Under the pieces are notes generated by a model that did not search any database, was not told where the DNA came from, and saw nothing but the letters and a program-made list of their open reading frames with translations. From positions 51,326,293 to 51,390,292 of the forward strand of contig NC_133528.1 of NCBI RefSeq assembly GCF_048544455.1: a DNA stretch of 64,000 nucleotides, read 5' to 3'. This document shows positions 19,782 through 31,530 of the stretch, one piece after another. The stretch comes from Silene latifolia. Taxonomy: Eukaryota; Streptophyta; Magnoliopsida; Caryophyllales; Caryophyllaceae. Position 1 is the first letter of the stretch; every line of letters begins with the position of its first letter. A program made the translations under genes and the position numbers.

Positions 19782-20405
19782 GAAAAAGAAACTGGTTAAT
19801 GACTTTCACTCCCATGTCCTATTCATATCTTATGGGGAGTTGATGGTTTTTGGTGTTTTGTGAGTTTAGTGCATAATTTTGCACCGTTTTATCTCGCTGT
19901 CATGAGTGCGAAGTTGGGATGCAGTTACTATTTGGATCTGATGTTGCTAGCCTGGCTACTAACCCCACATATCCAAATTCATTTTAGCCCCCTCTTACCC
20001 ACTACCTCACTTACCAAAATGTAAGTCCTCGGCACGTGACTTGGTCATTAGTATGGTTGGAATGCGTATGTACGGTTGTAGAGACTTTATTCATGTTAAC
20101 TGCATGCATGTTCTTATAGGTCGAGTTAGGTGAGTGTCTTACTTCTTCCTATCTTTCACATATATACTCACCTTGTGCCTGATTTTGAGTGATGAGCGAC
20201 CCGTGAGAGTCCGATATCTTTTGAGTCTTGCAAGGTCGACGGTTCAGTAAGTTTGAAACATTAATTTAACTCGTTTGCACTTTTCACTGCCATTTTGTCA
20301 TGTTGTCGCATTAAATTGGTTCTAGTGGGTGCTTTGTAGCTGATGCGTTGGTCCCGTTCCATTGTTCATCCTTTAGTTGCATTCATATTTGCTTGGGGAC
20401 AAGCA

Positions 20406-20426
20406 AAGGTTTGGTTTGGGGAGATT
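20406..20426 (+). other. polypurine tract of gypsy-2
   Basis: AGGTTTGGTTTGGGGAGATT abuts the TGATG start of the 3' LTR. The related word also occurs twice in the 3' UTR. Confidence 0.75.
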
Positions 20427-21826
20427 TGATGCGTGTCTTTTATATAAGGTTTTCACCTCATTTTTACACGCATTTCTGTGCTTTTTATGTAGCATCTGGC
20501 TACAAATACCCCCGAATATTCTACTTTGGTCCGTTTATTGTAATTTGCAGGAATTGACTGAAGAGAAGCTAAATCGAGCCTTAACTGTCCCAATTGCATC
20601 CATTCATGGAAATAAGAAGCTGGAGCTTGGAAATCTAAAACTTGGAAGACGCATGAGCCGAGTAGGGGAAGCAACTCAAGGTCTAACGTGCCTATGTAGC
20701 TCGATCGAGTGGTTAACTGCTCGATCGAATGCTTATTACACTCAAGATTGATCGATCGAGCTGGTTGAGGGGTCGATCGAGGAGTTTATGCTAGTGGTGC
20801 TCGATCGAGTGGGTCACATCTGCTCGATCGAGTGGTTCGGTGATGATATTGCTCGATCGAGTAGATTATTCTTGCTCGATCGAGTGGTGTCGTGTGTTTT
20901 AGTTAATTTCCGCCTAATTATTTATGGGCTTTTGTAATCAGTCCATAGATTAGGTTTGAGAGTGAATTTTAGTATAAGACTGGAGAGGAGTAATTACGTG
21001 AAAAAGCTCTCTTCACTTCGTTCATTTTTTCGACGCGACTTTTGTGACTATTCCTTGGATTCTACTCTCTACACTTTGATACTCGGATTCGGTATTATCA
21101 ATCTAGTTTATTTCTTAATCTTATTTACTGCTTTTAAATCCTTCTTCTCTTTGTCTTATAATTGTTCAATCGGTTTCTTAATAGTTTTTCCATCATGCTT
21201 AGTTTTAATTATTTGGTTATTGTAATTGTTAATCCGACGATTATGAGTAGCTAATTTCCCTATGCTAAGACTATAGGGGATCCATAATATGAAGGGAGAG
21301 TAGTCGATTTACTAGGTTAATACTGGTACCGTCTTTGTTGTTAAAATGCTACAAATAATTGTAATTGCCTAATTGAGTCGACGCAATTAGACCCTTATTC
21401 TTAGTGGACCTTGACCTGGACCGAAAGGTTGGAAGAGGCAGACTAGTAGCGAACAATAGAGTATTGCAGCGAGGGCGAAAGTTAAACTGTTTACACTTTA
21501 GGGTGAATTAAGGACCGAAAGGTGACGTTCGCTACCCCTTAGACCGTACTGCATTGATCCGGGACCTAGATTACACGACCAGATGATTATGGTGAACCGT
21601 TTGTCTTAGCTATTCTCCTTTATCTGTTAAACTCCTTCCGTTTATTTCTCTTTTCCTCATCCTCTTAGTTTAGAAATCACAATTTATAAACCCCCAAATT
21701 GGTTACCTTGACGAACCTAGTTTTAGTAGACAATTTCCTACCTCTCTGTGGATTCGACCCGACTTCCCTAGCTATATTAGTTGGAGCCAGTTGGTTATTT
21801 TTGACAGGTACGCGACAGACGTGTCA
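20427..21826 (+). repeat. gypsy-2 3' LTR
   Basis: Near-identical to 12207-13609. It differs at 20600, 20617, 20639, 21291, around 21437-21470, 21558, 21575 and in the last 30 bp. Contains the same eight-site TCGATCGA array at 20700-20883, unchanged. Confidence 0.96.
20700..20883 (+). repeat. TCGATCGA array in the gypsy-2 3' LTR (8 sites)
   Basis: Same sites and spacings as the 5' LTR array (start 20700); no core site differs between the two LTRs. Confidence 0.95.
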
Positions 21827-21831
21827 CAAGA
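21827..21831. repeat. target-site duplication CAAGA, right copy (gypsy-2)
   Basis: Matches 12202-12206. Confidence 0.95.
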
Positions 21832-22432
21832 CAACTGAGACAAATAAAATAATCAAATATTCTCCGAGTACGAGTACTTTCTATATAAAATAAAGTATAA
21901 TTTATACTTTAATGAATGTTGTAGGCTATATTAATATACTAGTCATATAGAATGTCGTCTATTTGCTGCTGCTATAATTAATGAGCGCCATCAACAAAAA
22001 CTCCTTCGACCGATCAACCATCATCAGCATCATCCTCATCTGAACTACCCTGAAAACACAAAAAGGTGAAACAGTTATATTATTTTATATAAGGAGTGAT
22101 ATTATTTCAAATGAAGTGTGATATTGTTTCTATCTCAGAACAATTACAAACAATATCACATTCTCGTTATCCTCGGTGATATGTGTACTACAAAAGTGTG
22201 ATATTATTTCTAACAAGATGTGGTATTGTTTCTAAAATTACCAGGAAAATATAAAAGAAAGTTAAGACAGATGTGTTGACACATTCTGTTATCCTCAAAT
22301 AATATCACATTCTGGTATCGTCAAATAGTGATACTGTTTAGTATAAGATGTGATATTATTTTAAATAACATATGGTATTGTTTCTGACTCGTGACCATAC
22401 AGCATAGATAAAAAGTTTCATACATAGACTGT
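21832..22432. other. MULE-B spacer between the convergent genes
   Basis: No gene. About ten GTGATATTGTTT-like units in both orientations lie at 22090-22400, downstream of the transposase stop. Confidence 0.7.
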
Positions 22433-24728
22433 TCATGGTGAACATACCTTATTGTCGGCATCAGGTACAAAAGCATTAGGACAGTTACGTTTATCATGGT
22501 GAGCCATTTGTTTGCAATTACGACAAAGCCTTTTAGGCTTCTCCGCTTTAACTATGCATTGTTGCTTTTTGGAGATCATTCTCTTCCCGCTACCCTTGTT
22601 CTTTGCCTGACGAGGTGGTAAAATCCTCACCTCAGTTGAGGAACTGCACCCAAGAAGCATCTCCGACTCCTGCTCTTTGGTCATTGACTCTGATTGCGGA
22701 TTGAGTTTCACCCTGAATTGTTTAAGGGTGTCAACAAGATCAGTGATGTCCTTCGTAGACACATTCTTGAGCACACTGATGGTCGCGTAGAACTCTGACC
22801 ATAACTTGCACATTTCCATCTTTCGTAAATCAGTGGCATCAAAATCCTCAATTAACTCATCATGTGGACCATAAAGAGGAATCTTATGTGCATTCTTGGT
22901 CCACCGCATAAGAATGTATTTACCGGGCAAAGTGTGGACTTGTTTTCCAGAGTAAACCTAGATAATGTGTCTACAAATAATACCCTTCCTGTTGAACAAC
23001 TTGCAAGAACATTCAGTGTCATTCGTTAGAGAATTGTAGACGACTTGGTAGGTCTTCTGTGTTCTGGCATCAGCAATACCAATTAATTCTACACCATTTG
23101 CAGGTGGTGTGAAGCCACCAACACTAAGGGAACAAATAGAAGCAGAAGCTTCTACTTGAAAATCTAAGAAAGCAGCATTTGTATAAACCTTGGAAGCATG
23201 AGCTTCCAACTTAAGAGAAGTCGCTAATTGTGGAAGAGTACAATCATCGTCTCTATCAAGTTGTTTTTGAGTATGGCGCTGTACATCAACGGCACTTTGA
23301 AACCGCATCAAGAATTCAACAAGTGTACCATGTGCATTTTCAAAACGCTTGAAAAAATTATTCTGACTCTCAGAACGTTGAGTTGTTCGTAATAGACAAC
23401 CCATAGGAACATCACGAAAATAAGCTGGGATCCATTTCCTCCTTTTTCTAAACATGGTTGACAACCAGGAATTACCGTCAAGATTATGCTCATTGACCAA
23501 CTGACACCACTTTTCTTCAAATTCAAGAGGTTCTAACTCAGCATCCCAAACAATAGCATTCAAACGGCTGACAAAATCAGTCTCTCTCGAAATTGCAGGC
23601 CCAACCTTATCAGTAAGCTTTTGCATGATATGCCACATGCAATATATGCGCTTAGCATGTTTGAAGACAGCACGCAAACCCAGCTTTATTCCAAAGACAC
23701 CGATCGGTTATTATACAAAGTGTGGCTCTCTGTCCCATAGCATCAAGGAACTTTTGAAAGACCCATGTGAAAGAATCTTCATCCTCATGAAATAGCAACG
23801 CAGAAGCAAAAGTAATTGACCTTTTGTGGTGGTCTACGCCAGTAAAAGGAGTGAAAAGCATACAATACTTATTCGTACTGTAAGTTGGATCGTAAGTGAT
23901 GTAATCACCAAACAAAGCATAGTTTCTACGAGACTCTGCATCACACCAAAACGCACGAACCAAGCATTTACCAGAATCTACCTCATAAGCAAAGTAAAAA
24001 CCTTCAGTGGTATCACGTTTATCCTCAAAATAGTTAACAAACAGTTGAGCATCCCGGTCTCCTATGAAACATTTGATATCCCTTCCAAAATTCTTAAAAT
24101 CAACCAATTGAGCTCCAACATTCTCATAGTCATCTACATATTCCTTGACATTTCTAAATGCCCTTGTTGGCCCTTGATTAACCCTTGAATGATCAATAAT
24201 TGTCTTTTTATGGTAAAGATGGAGGTGCCTGTGTTTTTTTTGAAACTGTTGATTTCTAAGTGAACAAAGACGGTGATTATGCCACTCACGAAACTGAAAA
24301 ACAACATAACCATCCCCATTATAGCGAAACTCAATCATAGCAGTACAACCAATCCTAGTTAATTTAGTGTTCCTGATATCAAAAGGCCTGGGAGTTTCCT
24401 GCTCCTTTCCACTATCTAAAACAGTAGCCTTCCTCTTACGATCTCTAAAACCTTCACGGTTGCAAACAACAAATTTATACTTCACATCACCGTAAAGAGA
24501 CCTTTTTGAGAAGACTTCCTGGTTCAAAACCACATGCTTTTGCATACACATCATAAAAACTAATAGCTTCTTCCAACGTCCCAAACAACTGGCCAATATA
24601 AGGTTTAAACTCAGGTGCAACATTCCTTGTCCACAATTCACTACCACCAGGTGTGGAGTCCAAAAGTAGTTGATGCACACGAGAAGGAACAGAATGTTGT
24701 TCAACATGTGGAGTAGAACTAGATGCAT
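22433..24728 (-). pseudogene. MULE transposase (FAR1-MULE-SWIM, mudrA-like), decayed
   Basis: Minus strand, domains in order. FAR1-type N-terminus: FGTLEEAISFYDVYAKACGF, then YKFVVCNREGFR, IGCTAMIEF, FREWHNHRLCS. Next is the MULE DDE core: FGDYITYDPTYSTNKY (first Asp), FTGVDHHKRSITFA, TLCIITDR (second Asp), then AKRIYCMWHIMQKL. The SWIM finger is CSC...CRHI, and a C-terminal zinc knuckle CX2CX4HX4C (CRNCKQMAHHDKRNC) follows. The protein would cut and rejoin the element ends. Three lesions: a frameshift near 24515 after ACGFEP, a frameshift near 23700 just after ITDR, and one in-frame TAG at 22958-22960 where CRHIIW is usual (TGG to TAG). Otherwise full length (about 760 residues), so inactivation is recent. 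Confidence 0.88.
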
Positions 24729-26003
24729 CGGTGGTTCAATCGAACGAAAGTAGAAGTAAGTGAAGACTCAACAATATCATTACTATCTTTAGAGGTAATG
24801 GCAGAGACATGAAGATCATTACAGGAAGAAGAAGTTACATTACTTGTAGGATCTGGCAAGAAAGGTAAAATGTAAAATAACAAGAAAAAGTGTAAAAGAT
24901 ATGGACGAAAACAAAATCACGCAAGTGGCTGAACAATATCACATATCTAGGAAAACAATATCACGTTGTCTGGGAAAAATATCACATATGAAGATGGAAA
25001 ACGATATCACAAAGAATGTTGCAGGAACAATATCACACAGGTGCCTGGACAATATCACATATTCAGGAAAACAATATCACGTACTCTGGAACAAATATCA
25101 CACATGAAGTTGAAAAACAATATCACAAACGTGAATATACAATGGTACATATCAACATAAACAATATCACCAGGTGTAGAAAACAATATCACATATTGAG
25201 AAAAATAAGAACGTCAATGAACAAAAAATATGTACCAAAAGTATGACGAACATATGATTGAAAGCTGAAAGTACAAAATAAAGAGAGAATACGCAGAGAT
25301 TTCAGAATACGCTGAAAGTACAAAATTAAGAAGAATAACATACCAGACATCGCAATGAAGATTGAAGACGCAAAGATTTGAGCAGGAAAACCTGGAAATC
25401 AAACAAAAACGTACCGAATTTTAAGGAAGCACAAAATTAAATTGAAAATAACAAATAAATAAGAACAAACAGACTAAGATAAGAACGAAGGCGAAACATA
25501 AGGACGAAAAACGGCAATTACGTACCTGAACAAAGGAAATAATTGGAATAATATGATAATTGTGAAGAATGAGCAGCAAAACCTGGAAATAAAACAAAAA
25601 CGTACCGAATTTGAGGAAACACAAAATTAAATTGAAAATAACAAACAAAAGCAAGATGAAATTCAAATTATAGAAACGAAAGAAGAACAAACAGAGTAAT
25701 GTTAGGACGAATTCGAAATTTAGGGACGAAAAACGCCAATTACGTACCTGAACAAACGAACTAATTGGAATAATATGATAATTGTGAAGAATGACGACGA
25801 AAAACGGAGATGACGCCTAAATTCTACGGTTTTCCAGCTCAACAATGGAGGAAGAAGCTACAGTAGAGAGAGAAATTGAAGGGAGAAGAAGAAAAAGGAG
25901 GAAATAACGGAATTGCTGTAAAACGTAGTTTATATAGGCAGCTGTTAAATTACAAATTTGCCCTTCCTTGTTTCCACCCTAAATACCTATCATAGTATTA
26001 ATC
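24729..26003 (-). other. upstream region of the MULE-B transposase
   Basis: About 12 AACAATATCAC units (the reverse of GTGATATTGTT) at 24765-25200, spaced mostly 20-50 bp. Two copies of an about 150-bp direct repeat then begin near 25385 and 25580 (AAACAAAAACGTACCGAATTT, then AATTGAAAATAACAAA). A TC-rich (minus strand) stretch at 25850-25900 may mark the promoter. No gene. Confidence 0.6.
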
Positions 26004-26045
26004 CTTAATCCTCAAATATATAACTAATACTCACATGATCTCATT

Positions 26046-26047
<2 letters not shown>
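26004..26047 (-). repeat. MULE-B right terminal inverted repeat
   Basis: The minus strand begins GGAATGAGATCATGTGAG and ends TATTTGAGGATTAAG; imperfect match to 4339-4379. Confidence 0.65.

Positions 26048-26109
<62 letters not shown>
26048..26109. repeat. (TA)31 microsatellite flanking MULE-B
   Basis: A 62-bp TA tract, the counterpart of 4283-4338. Confidence 0.95.
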
Positions 26110-26111
<2 letters not shown>

Positions 26112-26423
26112 ATAGTGACATTCCTTTATATACAAAAGAAATGTTGGGTAGCCTTAATAATTAATTACCAATAATTTCTTACGGCACCTAAAATAGGAGT
26201 TGATATTTCCACGAATGGTTTCTTTAATGCCACGAAATGGGCGTAGTAATGGAAATATTCTTTACAGTTCATACTGTAATAAAATTTGTGGTACTAACAT
26301 AACAACCCGTCGCATTATGACACCCCTTAAAATATGACTTGTAATTTCGATTGAAGTCGTATATTATTTGGATGTTTCACCCTCCGACGACAACCATGAG
26401 AAAAACAGTGCTAGAGTGCACTA
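26110..26423. other. unrecognised sequence between MULE-B and copia-1
   Basis: About 310 bp, no gene or repeat recognised. Its last five bases (CACTA) are the copia-1 TSD. Confidence 0.5.
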
Positions 26424-27711
26424 TGTTGGAATATGTGTCCTCCGACAATAATGCGATCACAACTGTTGATCATGATGATCACATGTTCAAGTCTCATTTT
26501 TAAAGAATACAATTGGGAAGTAATATTTTACTGTCAACAGGTCCACACATATCGGTAATGATTGGCTGACTAGAGTTTGACATTACTGTCGTGAGACGGT
26601 GGTGACCAGTTGATCCCCTTAGGTCATACCTAAAGGGTAACACTCTTAATTGATCATTTAATTGATCGTATGACGATACGGGTCAATTAAATTTCTTAAA
26701 AATTGACGGACGATTTTGGAAGTAAAATTTACGTATCTCATTATAATCTGATTAAATAAGATACGGTCTAAGTAATCGAATTGTTTCATTACTTAGATGA
26801 AATTATTGTTTAAAGAAACAATTGCATTTGAATGAATAAATTATTATAAATACAAGTTATTGTGATTTATAATTGGTAAAATATTTTGGTACAAGTACTT
26901 ATGAATTACTAAGTCGGTTTTTGTATATGATGTATTTTTATTAATACGTTGATTTTTAATATGTTAAAAATACATAACAATTTTATGTGACATGTGACAT
27001 GTGACATATGACAATTTGACAATTTGACAAAGATAAACTGGAGTCCATTTTATCCATGTATACCGAAATTAAGGGGAGGATTAGGCATATATTGTGTTGA
27101 TTATGTTAGTGGTAAACATAATCATTTCCTACTAAACTAGCCATGCAAAACCTAGTGGTCAATTTGAAGACAAACTAGTGCATGCATTGGTCCCTTCTCT
27201 TCCTCCTTACCCGGTTTTTCATAGGAGCAAAGCCAGGGGTTTTTGCCTTATAATTTATCATATGCACTACATTAAACATTAGTGCATTAGCTTATTAATT
27301 CATTCATTCATCTAAAATAAGAATTTTAGAGAGATAAAAAGCTTCCTTTTTCTTCCTTCTCTCAACCGAAATATAGAGAGACAAAATAATATTTTTGGGT
27401 CAATTTTTATGCAAAATTAGTATTATTCTAGTAATAATAATATTAATTTTATTAAGATTGTTATCTTGGGTATAATACTTTTGGGAGGGATTCTCTTCTT
27501 GAATCCTAGTTCATCCATTAAGGAGAGCTCATCCAAGAGAGTAGGAGAACTCTCTTGTGCCCTTAAGATCCGAAAAAGCAATGTAAGATGATGATTTCTT
27601 CTTTAATTACATTTTTGTTTGCATGCATAAGATCACCATTTAATTTTATGACTAAATTAAAATCACTACATAATATGAATATGTTGAGTATAGAGATATA
27701 TATTTCCAACA
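26424..27711 (+). repeat. copia-1 5' LTR
   Basis: TGTTGGAATATG...TTTCCAACA; matches 37173-38462 with about 18 scattered differences by eye. Confidence 0.95.
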
Positions 27712-27713
27712 AG

Positions 27714-27725
27714 TGGTATCAGAGC
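27714..27725 (+). other. primer-binding site, initiator-Met tRNA (copia-1)
   Basis: TGGTATCAGAGC, the canonical plant Ty1/copia PBS, two bases after the LTR. Confidence 0.95.
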
Positions 27726-29960
27726 CTTGGTTGTTTGCATGCAAATCGGTTATAGTTTTTCCGAGTTATACGATTAACATATAAAACTTGTAAATTTGTG
27801 TTATTATGAAATATCACGAAATAAATTTTTGCATGTTAAGTTTCTGGTCCTAAAATGTTTTTAGGATATTTTGGTTATTTTATGGATTTTTATTGTTCAT
27901 CTTATATAATAATGGCATTAAAAATGTGATTTTATGATTAAAATGTCATTTTCGGACTAAAATTAGCTAAATTTCGAATTTTCCAGTGGTTTTTGGATAT
28001 GTTTTCACATATATTATTTTTAGATGATCTGGAAATTTTCAGAATTGTTGGAGTTTTTATGCTCGAAATAAGGATTTTTCATGATAAAAATCGAATTTAA
28101 ATGAAAAATAGGTTAATATGAGATAAATTTCGAATCTGGTCATAGAAATTTAGTATGTTATCACATGCAATTTTACAAGATGTGTGTAAAATAATAGGCA
28201 ATATTAAAGTCTTCAGCATGATTTATGAATTTTTGATGAAAAATAGCATAAATAGTGACTTAATTAGTGAATAATTGCTAAAACATACTTCATGACTAAG
28301 AAAAAACGTCACATGTTGCATTTTATTATCTTTTTCAGATCTAAAATTGAAAAGTTGATAAACATAATTTTTCTCATGTTTTTATGATTATAATTGATAA
28401 ATCCGATAAACCGCAACATTGTTTTTCCCGATAAATTTCGAAATTTTTAACCTAAGTTTTTGAACATTATGAGTGTCATGGTATTTTTCCAGAATATTCA
28501 TCAGTTTAAAATTTCAAATTTTGAATTTATTTGAAATTTTTGTGATGTATTTGAAGTTTATAGCATATTATTGTAATTTTGAGTCCATTAATGAACAATT
28601 TTAAGAAATATAAGTTAATTATAGTCAAATAGTTAGTGGAGACTAATTTTGAGTCCTAAGTTGGTTAGGGTAATTAACTTGTGCATAAATATGATTTTAT
28701 GTAATTTATTGTGATTTTAAAAGGTTGAATCACGCAAATCCGTAAAAACCGTTTAATATACGATATTGGCTCCTTAAAGGCGATTTAGCATAAAATTGGG
28801 TATGTTCATACATATTATAATGCTGCATTTTATTTATGATTGTCATAATTTTATTTTATGTAATTTTTGAATTATGTAATTTTACTTAGTATGGCCTTAG
28901 TTTTTAATTAGTATTACCAGAAATGTATGGGAATATCGATTCGGTTGTAATTTATTGTGATCTCGTATCACCGTTTTGTAATTTAATAGATTTATTTTAT
29001 TTTAATTACAAATGTATAATAGGGAATTATGTAATTTGTTATGTAATTTAATTATTTCGGAGTTCTTTGAAGACGATGTCACTCAAGAAGGCGATACATA
29101 AAGACGGTGTTACCTCGAGATGCGTGCCAAGAACCGAAGTTCAAGGGACCAATGGAGTTGGTTTCCGAATATGTAATAGTTAATTAGATTTTCTATTTTA
29201 GGAAGGCCATACTAGGATTTATTTTATGCTTTACATTTTATTTATATGTTGCATGCATCGCTAAATCGCCATAACTAAAACATGCATTGTCATTTTAATC
29301 GAGTTTATCGACCGTGTCAATTATAATTATCATAGTTCACCGCTTTAGTTCACTTAAAACGTGATAGATAATAAACTGACATGACATCTCGCTAAATATA
29401 AACAATTGAGACTTAGCCTTACCAAAAAGTAGAAACCATGAAAACCTATTTCGCGAGGGAGTGCACTCGGCCCTACCGTGGTACAAACCTTGTTACGTAG
29501 GGGAAGTGAGTGATAAATGTCTATCCACCGAATTCATGTTGATAAGGGATGAATCGGCCCTACCGTGCCCAAGTTGATGTGGATTTGGATCATGGACACA
29601 TTTATTCGAAATTTGGATTGAGCTCAACGGAAGTATTCGTGACCGTAGTCGCATGTGTTCCGGGCTAAAGATAAATATTAATGTAATTTTATCGACCAAG
29701 AGTCCTAAAAGTAGAATCGATTAAAGCGTTAATCCACCGAGTTATATTGATAAAGGATGAATCGGCCCTACCGTGCCCAAGTTAATATGAATTTGGATCT
29801 TGGAATCATTTATCATAGTTGGGTAGAGGTCACTATGTAAATGCTTTACTTGTTATTTACAAGTATTAATAAAACGATAAATGTTAAGTTTTTCACTATT
29901 CCGTTATCATATTGTTCTATTTCTTTACCACAATTCATATACGATATCATTTCGATTTTA
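27726..29960 (+). other. long untranslated leader of copia-1
   Basis: AT-rich, no ORF. The block at about 29050-29230 (GAAGACGATG..., GGAAGGCCATACTAGGA) and that at 29690-29860 (ATCGACCAAGAGTCCTAA) match the copia-2 leader at 50530-50670 and 51100-51225. A duplicated segment of about 75 bp (GATGAATCGGCCCTACCGTG) starts near 29546 and 29754, 208 bp apart. Confidence 0.75.
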
Positions 29961-31530
29961 ATTCAAATCTCCATTAAAACTTCGTAACTAAAGACAAATA
30001 TGATTTTTCTTCTAAAACCTCAAATGAACCATTGCTAAGGATCTCTTGTAAAGAGTATAGATTAAAGTTATTCATTATCAAACAGGTTTTTGATTCTTGA
30101 CTAACACATCTACTTACAATGGATTGTTTTTCCATATACTTAATTGAATTAAGTACCTTGAAGTGATAAATTGTTTTGCTAATTAGTTTTGTCAGAATTC
30201 GTAATTGACCAAAATAACGCAACCACTTCAATGAAAGTTTTAAGACTAAAACGGTCGAATGAAGAGTAGTCTTCATGAAATTCAATTTTGCTTCTCTAAG
30301 CAAAGATTCATTGAAATAAGTGGGAGCATTCTCTTAAACCGTTAAGAAAGGGATGAGGTTCAAAGAAGTAAAATTAGAATGGAATTGATATAAGGTAATG
30401 TTAAAAGTAAAGTTATTGAGAATAACCATACTAAACCTATCAATCCCGACCAAGAAAGTTTCCATTGTCTTAAATGTTGGACACTAGAAAGGAAACTACC
30501 CCAAATTGTTAAAGAATAAGCAAGTTAGTTGTAGGACATCTAATAAGACTTAGTTCTTTATTTGATTGACATAAGTTTTGCTAGTACCATTTCGTCAATA
30601 TTAGAAACCGATGGTGGTTTTCATCATTGCATGTGATACATAGGATGATTAGAATATGACGACTAGTATCAAATAATGTCGAGAGATAGAGTCATTGTGT
30701 ATTCAATCTAGTTTTTGGGTTTATAGTTGTACTTAACTATGACTATTAAGTGAATAAACTCTAAATAAGAATATAAACTTGTTAAGATACAAAAGAGGTT
30801 TCACTTTTATGACCCTATACACCACGATTTGATGTATGGCTAGCCCATTATCAAGGTGATTATATTCTAAACCAAACTAGAATGATATATCATATAGATG
30901 ATGCAAGACTCAAATTGGTAACCCAAGATTAAACCTTAAATTCTGGAATAATGAACGCAAAGAGTTATCGAGTACTCTTGAAACCATTAGTTCTTATGGT
31001 ATATGCGTATCTTGTATTCAAAGCAAGATGTCTCGTGCCTTTTGGTTGAAAAGGAGATCGAGGTTGTAAATCATTGATCCAAAATAGGTTGATCATTTTC
31101 TTTTACCAACGATTTAAGTTGATGCTAAAATGTTCACTTAATAAGGTAAATAGAGAAATCTTTGAAGAAGTTCAAAAGTTCAAAGAAGCACGATTTAGTC
31201 GTGATGGGATTATCAAAGTGAAGACTTTGATATAAGCCAAATGAAATGTGATATAGTATCACAAGTTAATCTCTCTTAACACACATTATGGGATAATGTG
31301 TGGTTAGATAAGAAATCAATCGTTATTCGATACGGGTTGAACTTCAATCAAGTTACTTTGAGTTACTTGATCCTTTTGGGGATTTTATCATTTTGTCTAA
31401 ATTATTTTTCCACTAAAACTAAAACGAATCATATGAGATATGATATGGTAGGGTACCATGTTTGTAAGCTTACACAAGAAACAAATGCTCATTTTTCCCT
31501 TTCAATTATCACGAGTTTTGTGTACTTAGT
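29961..31530 (+). pseudogene. decayed gag-integrase relics of copia-1
   Basis: No usable frame. A zinc-knuckle-like relic reads CLKCW...LERKLP at about 30450-30500, where a functional element would have CX2CX4HX4C. Around 31090-31200 a relic of the integrase region (EEVQKFKEARFSRDG against the ESFEKFKEYRN...LRSDRG of copia-2) can be traced. Assignments rest on order and weak similarity to copia-2. Confidence 0.45.

Larger units (their letters stand above)
18374..20405 (+). other. long 3' untranslated region of gypsy-2
   Basis: About 2 kb without a credible gene. It holds a TCGATCGA array (18556-18790), two extra PPT-like words GGTTTGGGGAGGT (about 18866 and 18986), a perfect hairpin (18960-18979) and an A/G tract (about 19658-19781). 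In Athila elements this interval can hold an env-like ORF; no such ORF is seen. Confidence 0.75.
12207..21826 (+). mobile_element. gypsy-2: complete Ty3/gypsy element (Athila/Tat-like), nested in MULE-B
   Basis: A 9620-bp element with 1403- and 1400-bp LTRs, a perfect 5-bp TSD (CAAGA), Asp-type PBS, gag-like gene, protease, RT, RNase H, integrase, a long 3' untranslated region and a PPT. By eye the LTRs differ at under 1% (about eight substitutions and a few small indels), so insertion was recent. All pol domains are recognisable but frameshifted. The order PR-RT-RH-INT, the FMDDF RT motif, ADHLSRL after RNase H and [10 protein letters not shown] after integrase are typical of Athila-like elements. 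Gag has no capsid domain. The family shares its TCGATCGA arrays with gypsy-1. Confidence 0.95.
4339..26047. mobile_element. MULE-B: large Mutator-like element with transposase and Ulp1-like gene
   Basis: About 12.1 kb of element sequence plus the nested gypsy-2. The ends are imperfect inverted repeats of about 40 bp (4339-4379 and 26004-26047) sharing TATTTGAGGATT and GATC-TGAG motifs. A Ulp1-like gene runs inward from the left, a FAR1/MULE/SWIM transposase inward from the right; the two are convergent. MULEs carrying both a mudrA-like gene and a Ulp1-like peptidase gene are known in plants (the Kaonashi/KI type). Both genes are broken, so the copy is not autonomous. No clear 9-bp TSD is seen because both flanks are (TA)n. 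Confidence 0.75.

Noticed and set aside
19565-19783. Lys/Glu-rich 72-codon ORF
   Set aside because: It lies on an A/G tract in the gypsy-2 3' UTR; low-complexity artefact.
653-20883. TCGATCGA arrays as CRISPR-like repeats
   Set aside because: The repeat is an 8-10-bp palindrome inside plant LTR retrotransposons, partly in coding DNA, with no leader or cas genes.
24901-25246. Overlapping plus-strand ORFs rich in NITY/QYH repeats
   Set aside because: Products of the AACAATATCAC repeat upstream of the transposase.
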